64,000 nucleotides of DNA, from positions 1-64,000 of the forward strand of contig NZ_LJBR01000034.1 in the NCBI RefSeq assembly GCF_001282115.1, written 5' to 3'. This DNA is from Streptomyces sp. NRRL B-24085 (GTDB lineage: Bacteria > Actinomycetota > Actinomycetes > Streptomycetales > Streptomycetaceae). This document shows positions 61,686 to 64,000 of this stretch, one piece after another. How positions within the stretch are numbered: the stretch's first letter is position 1; each line of letters opens with the position of its first letter. The position numbers were made by a program, and so were the translations under genes. Under the pieces are notes generated by a model that was not told the origin of the DNA, made no database searches, and saw only the letters and a list, made by a program, of their open reading frames with translations.

Positions 61686-62597
61686 CTAGCCCTCCGCGAC
61701 GATCCGGCGTGCCGCCTCGGTCTTGTTCCGGTGAGCCGTCAGGAGTGTCTGCAGGGACTTGGAGTTCTTGTCGATTTCAGCTTTCTGCAGGGCAGATTCG
61801 GCCTTGAACCAGATGTCGAGCAGGTCGGTCTTCTCCTTGCAGCGCACATCCGCGCGCGCGGTCTCTTTCTCCCGCTTGGAGATGTCCTCGCGCTGGAATT
61901 CCTTGTTGTTTGCCGGTTCCAGCGGAGAGTCATATCGGAATCCAGAATTCCGCATGCAGGCGGACCAGTTCCGAAAAGCCTCTTTCACCGGCGGCTCGGC
62001 CAGCGAGTCCTTGTAGCTCTGTGTGGAGATCCTGCGGGCTGTCTCCGCCGCCGCCGGGGAGTCGTACTCTTCAGCCAATTTCGCGACCGACTGGCCGAAG
62101 CAGCCGTTCTTCGGTACTTCTCTTCCCTTGTATACGACCCTTTCGGCACTGCCCGGTTCCGCACCCCGGTTCCCGTAGAACACGCGCAGGGCGTCCTCGG
62201 GAAGGTCGGGGCCCGCCGGCAGGGGGCCCATGTCGGGGTGGTACCCGAGGCGTGCCGCCTCGCTCGCGCTGGACAGCCCGTAGCGGCGGTCGGAGGACGT
62301 GGAGGTCTCGGCCTCCCGCTGCGGAGGTTCGTACGCGATTCCGAACGTGCGCAGACAGCGCTTGGTCAGGACCTGTTGCGCGGACTCGATCGCGGCGGTC
62401 TCGTCTGCGGTGTAGCTGTAGCGGGCGATGGGCAGCCGGTCGAGAAAGGTGACCTGCGGTTTCGCCGCGGTGCTGCCCGAGGTGACAGGAGTCTCGGGGG
62501 ACCCGGCCGGGGCGCCGCCCGTGCCCGGACCGCTCCCGGAGGAGCAGCCGAGCAGGGCGGCGGCCAGGGCCAGGCACAGGGGTGCCAGGCGTCGCAC
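61686..62597 (-). CDS. lipoprotein of unknown function
   Basis: A 303-residue lipoprotein: MRRLAPLCLALAAALLGCSSG has a lipobox LLGC. The mature part is helical and charged, with KRCLRTFGI, WSACMRNSGF and Cys residues reminiscent of actinobacterial lipoproteins that carry the C-M-x-x-x-G-F motif. GTG 62597 lies 6 bp after the stop of the preceding gene, so the two may be co-transcribed. Confidence 0.8.
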   Translation of the reverse strand: MRRLAPLCLALAAALLGCSSGSGPGTGGAPAGSPETPVTSGSTAAKPQVTFLDRLPIARYSYTADETAAIESAQQVLTKRCLRTFGIAYEPPQREAETSTSSDRRYGLSSASEAARLGYHPDMGPLPAGPDLPEDALRVFYGNRGAEPGSAERVVYKGREVPKNGCFGQSVAKLAEEYDSPAAAETARRISTQSYKDSLAEPPVKEAFRNWSACMRNSGFRYDSPLEPANNKEFQREDISKREKETARADVRCKEKTDLLDIWFKAESALQKAEIDKNSKSLQTLLTAHRNKTEAARRIVAEG

Positions 62598-62602
62598 GCG
62601 GA

Positions 62603-63037
62603 TCAGAACTTGTAGCAGTTGTTGTCGTTGCGGCCGTACCCGAAGGAGGCGTTCTCGTTGTACGTGTTCTTCAGTTGGTACGCCGACCCGTACTCCGGCA
62701 GGGCGTCACAGGCGCCCTGGAGGTTGCTGCTGAAGTAGATCACCAGGTTGTACGGGGCCATGTTGACCGCGGAGGCGGCATTGTTCTTGACGGGCTGGCC
62801 CTTTCCGGTGCCCTCGCCGAGGAACGTGTAACCGTTCAGGCTGTAGTGGTCGAAGCCTCGGAACACGGTGCGGGAACCGGCATAACCGGTGTTGTAGTAG
62901 AACCGCATGCAGTAGGTCTGGGAATCGGGACAGGTGAGTCCCGCGTCGGCATTCGACTGCGGGGCCACTCCGAGTACCAGACCCGCGGTGGCGGTGGCGG
63001 TCACACCGAGGGAAGCGAACGTTCGGCTCAAACGCAT
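62603..63037 (-). CDS. secreted peptidase inhibitor I36-like protein
   Basis: A 144-residue exported protein: Sec signal (LGVTATATAGLVLGVA, NADA cleavage) and a beta/gamma-crystallin-like domain with CMRFYYNTGYAGSRTVFRGFDHYSL, NNAASAVNMAPYNLVIYFSSNLQG and Cys pairs. This is the pattern of inhibitor family I36 (SMI). ATG 63037 follows GGGAG. Confidence 0.82.
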   Translation of the reverse strand: MRLSRTFASLGVTATATAGLVLGVAPQSNADAGLTCPDSQTYCMRFYYNTGYAGSRTVFRGFDHYSLNGYTFLGEGTGKGQPVKNNAASAVNMAPYNLVIYFSSNLQGACDALPEYGSAYQLKNTYNENASFGYGRNDNNCYKF

Positions 63038-63265
63038 GGCAAATCTCCCGTGTTGGTCATACACGACGGAGCGGCGCCATAATTCCTCGCCGCGCGAGCC
63101 GGATGATCGTAACAACCTTTGATCCGAACGGGAATTGGAATTGCTGCTGTGGCATTTGCTGGCCGGGTATATAAAGAGCTATGTCGCACGATGTCTCTGT
63201 CGCCGCCCTTTGTCCTGTCCTCGCTCGTGCGAGGGGACTCGTCGAAGACCTTCGCGTCGGCTGGT

Positions 63266-63287
63266 CTAGGTAGACCTACCTACCTAG
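63266..63287. promoter_or_regulatory. TetR operator
   Basis: CTAGGTAG (63266-63273), six bases, CTACCTAG (63280-63287), 13 bases before the TetR start. Confidence 0.8.
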
Positions 63288-63300
63288 TTTTGGGACTGCG

Positions 63301-63906
63301 ATGGGCGACACCGACGTGAGCACGGCGGGCAGTGGGCGGCGTCGACCGGCCCGGGAACGACTCCTTGAGGCAGCGGCCCGGCGCTTCTACGCCGACGGTG
63401 TGGCAGCGACCGGGATCGACACGATCACGGCCGAGGCCGGCGTGGCGAAGATGAGCTTGTACAACAACTTCTCCTCCAAGGCCGACCTGGTCCGGGCCTA
63501 CCTGGATGCCCGGCACGAGGAGTGGCTGCGCCTGTACCGGACACGCCTGGAGCGCGCCGACGGTCCCCGTGAGGGTGTGCTGGCGGTCTTCGACGCGTAC
63601 GCCGATCACGCCTCGTTCGCGTATGAGTACGGTTTTCGCGGCTGTGGGCTCCTCAATGCCGCCGCCGAGCTGCCGGCCGGGGACGAGGGCCGGACTGTGG
63701 TCCGCGCCCACAAGGAGGAGGTCGAGCGCTTGATCCAGGGACACCTGGAGCGGTTGCTGCCCGACCGGCCGGACGAGGCCCGCGCGACAGCTGAACACCT
63801 CTCCTTCCTTCTGGAGGGCGCGATGGCCCGGGCCGGCCTGGAAGGCGACGGCGAACGTGTCCAGCACGCCCGGTCGATGGCAGCACTGCTGCTGGACCGG
63901 CTGTGA
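63301..63906 (+). CDS. TetR/AcrR family transcriptional regulator
   Basis: A 201-residue repressor: HTH in RERLLEAAARRFYADGVAATGIDTITAEAGVAKMSLYNNFSSKADLV, ligand domain after it. The palindrome just upstream indicates autoregulation. Its TGA overlaps the GTG of the next gene, so it most likely represses that transporter. Confidence 0.93.
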   Translation: MGDTDVSTAGSGRRRPARERLLEAAARRFYADGVAATGIDTITAEAGVAKMSLYNNFSSKADLVRAYLDARHEEWLRLYRTRLERADGPREGVLAVFDAYADHASFAYEYGFRGCGLLNAAAELPAGDEGRTVVRAHKEEVERLIQGHLERLLPDRPDEARATAEHLSFLLEGAMARAGLEGDGERVQHARSMAALLLDRL

Positions 63907-64000
63907 GGGGCACCGACCGCGGTCGGCCCGCGGCAATGGGAGCCCGGTGCGTGCTGGCTGCGTCCCTGCTCTGGGGGACGACCGGGACGGCTGCGACTTA
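63903..64000 (+). CDS. EamA/DMT-type transporter (3' partial)
   Basis: From GTG 63903 the frame reads MRGTDRGRPAAMGARC and then VLAASLLWGTTGTAAT, the first helix of EamA-type drug/metabolite transporters. The gene runs out of the window. It overlaps the TetR stop (GTGA). Confidence 0.6.
   Translation, partial: MRGTDRGRPAAMGARCVLAASLLWGTTGTAAT

Overview
The window reads as a chromosomal segment of a Streptomyces or close relative. The evidence is very high GC with strong third-position bias, frequent GTG/TTG starts, many TetR/LysR/ArsR/AraC/Lrp regulators, a Tat-exported alanine-rich protein, and small families (DUF5709, DUF6131, DUF574-type methyltransferase) that are common in that genus. 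No rRNA, phage module, intact insertion sequence or CRISPR array was seen. One tRNA gene (Trp, CCA) is present. The window cuts two genes: a hydrolase at the left edge and an EamA-type transporter at the right edge.

Layout. 0-20 kb is mixed metabolic and regulatory content: SDR, TetR, APH-like kinase, ADP-ribosylglycohydrolase, a family 2 glycosyltransferase, ornithine cyclodeaminase family, small secreted proteins, an ArsR-type regulator followed by two tiny secreted peptides, and a cold-shock gene. 19.5-22.7 kb holds a branched-chain amino acid dehydrogenase divergent from its likely Lrp regulator, then a STAS / MEDS-ATPase regulatory pair. 22.7-28.3 kb is a glycopeptide-resistance island: a VanK-like Fem transferase, a divergent second MurF, and vanH-vanA-vanX. 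Together these would rebuild peptidoglycan precursors to end in D-Ala-D-Lac, ligate the depsipeptide, remove D-Ala-D-Ala and keep cross-bridges forming. No vanR/vanS is in the window, but vanK and vanH are preceded by nearly identical promoter elements of about 80 bp, so they are probably controlled together from elsewhere.

28.4-37.9 kb contains an SDR/DUF998/aldo-keto reductase/TetR unit with a clear double operator, then a CoA-dependent acid degradation operon (CoA transferase, enoyl-CoA hydratase with a frameshift, acetoacetate decarboxylase family, hydroxyacyl-CoA dehydrogenase, acyl-CoA dehydrogenase) behind a LysR gene. 38-41.4 kb carries an Eis-like acetyltransferase, an MBL hydrolase and a probable phosphorothioate-dependent HNH restriction enzyme. 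41.8-45.8 kb is a scar zone of gene fragments (cupin, Dps N-terminus, possible TPP-enzyme C-terminus, an unrecognised broken frame) around an orphan SUKH-3 protein. 45.9-53.5 kb is ordinary: SPFH/NfeD, sirtuin, HAD, MFS, GlxA-type AraC regulator, HD protein, quinone reductase-like enzyme.

53.6-63 kb, starting at tRNA-Trp, looks like a secreted conflict/surface locus: a 1121-residue Tat-exported ALF-repeat protein that ends in a hydrophobic hairpin rather than a known toxin domain, a divergent secreted protein with a structured leader, a secreted protein with a C-terminal non-specific nuclease domain followed 29 bp later by a DUF1963/YwqG-like protein (a likely toxin-immunity pair), a lipoprotein and an I36-type inhibitor. 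A TetR gene with a palindromic operator and an overlapping transporter closes the window.

All identifications are from reading the sequence; no database search was run.
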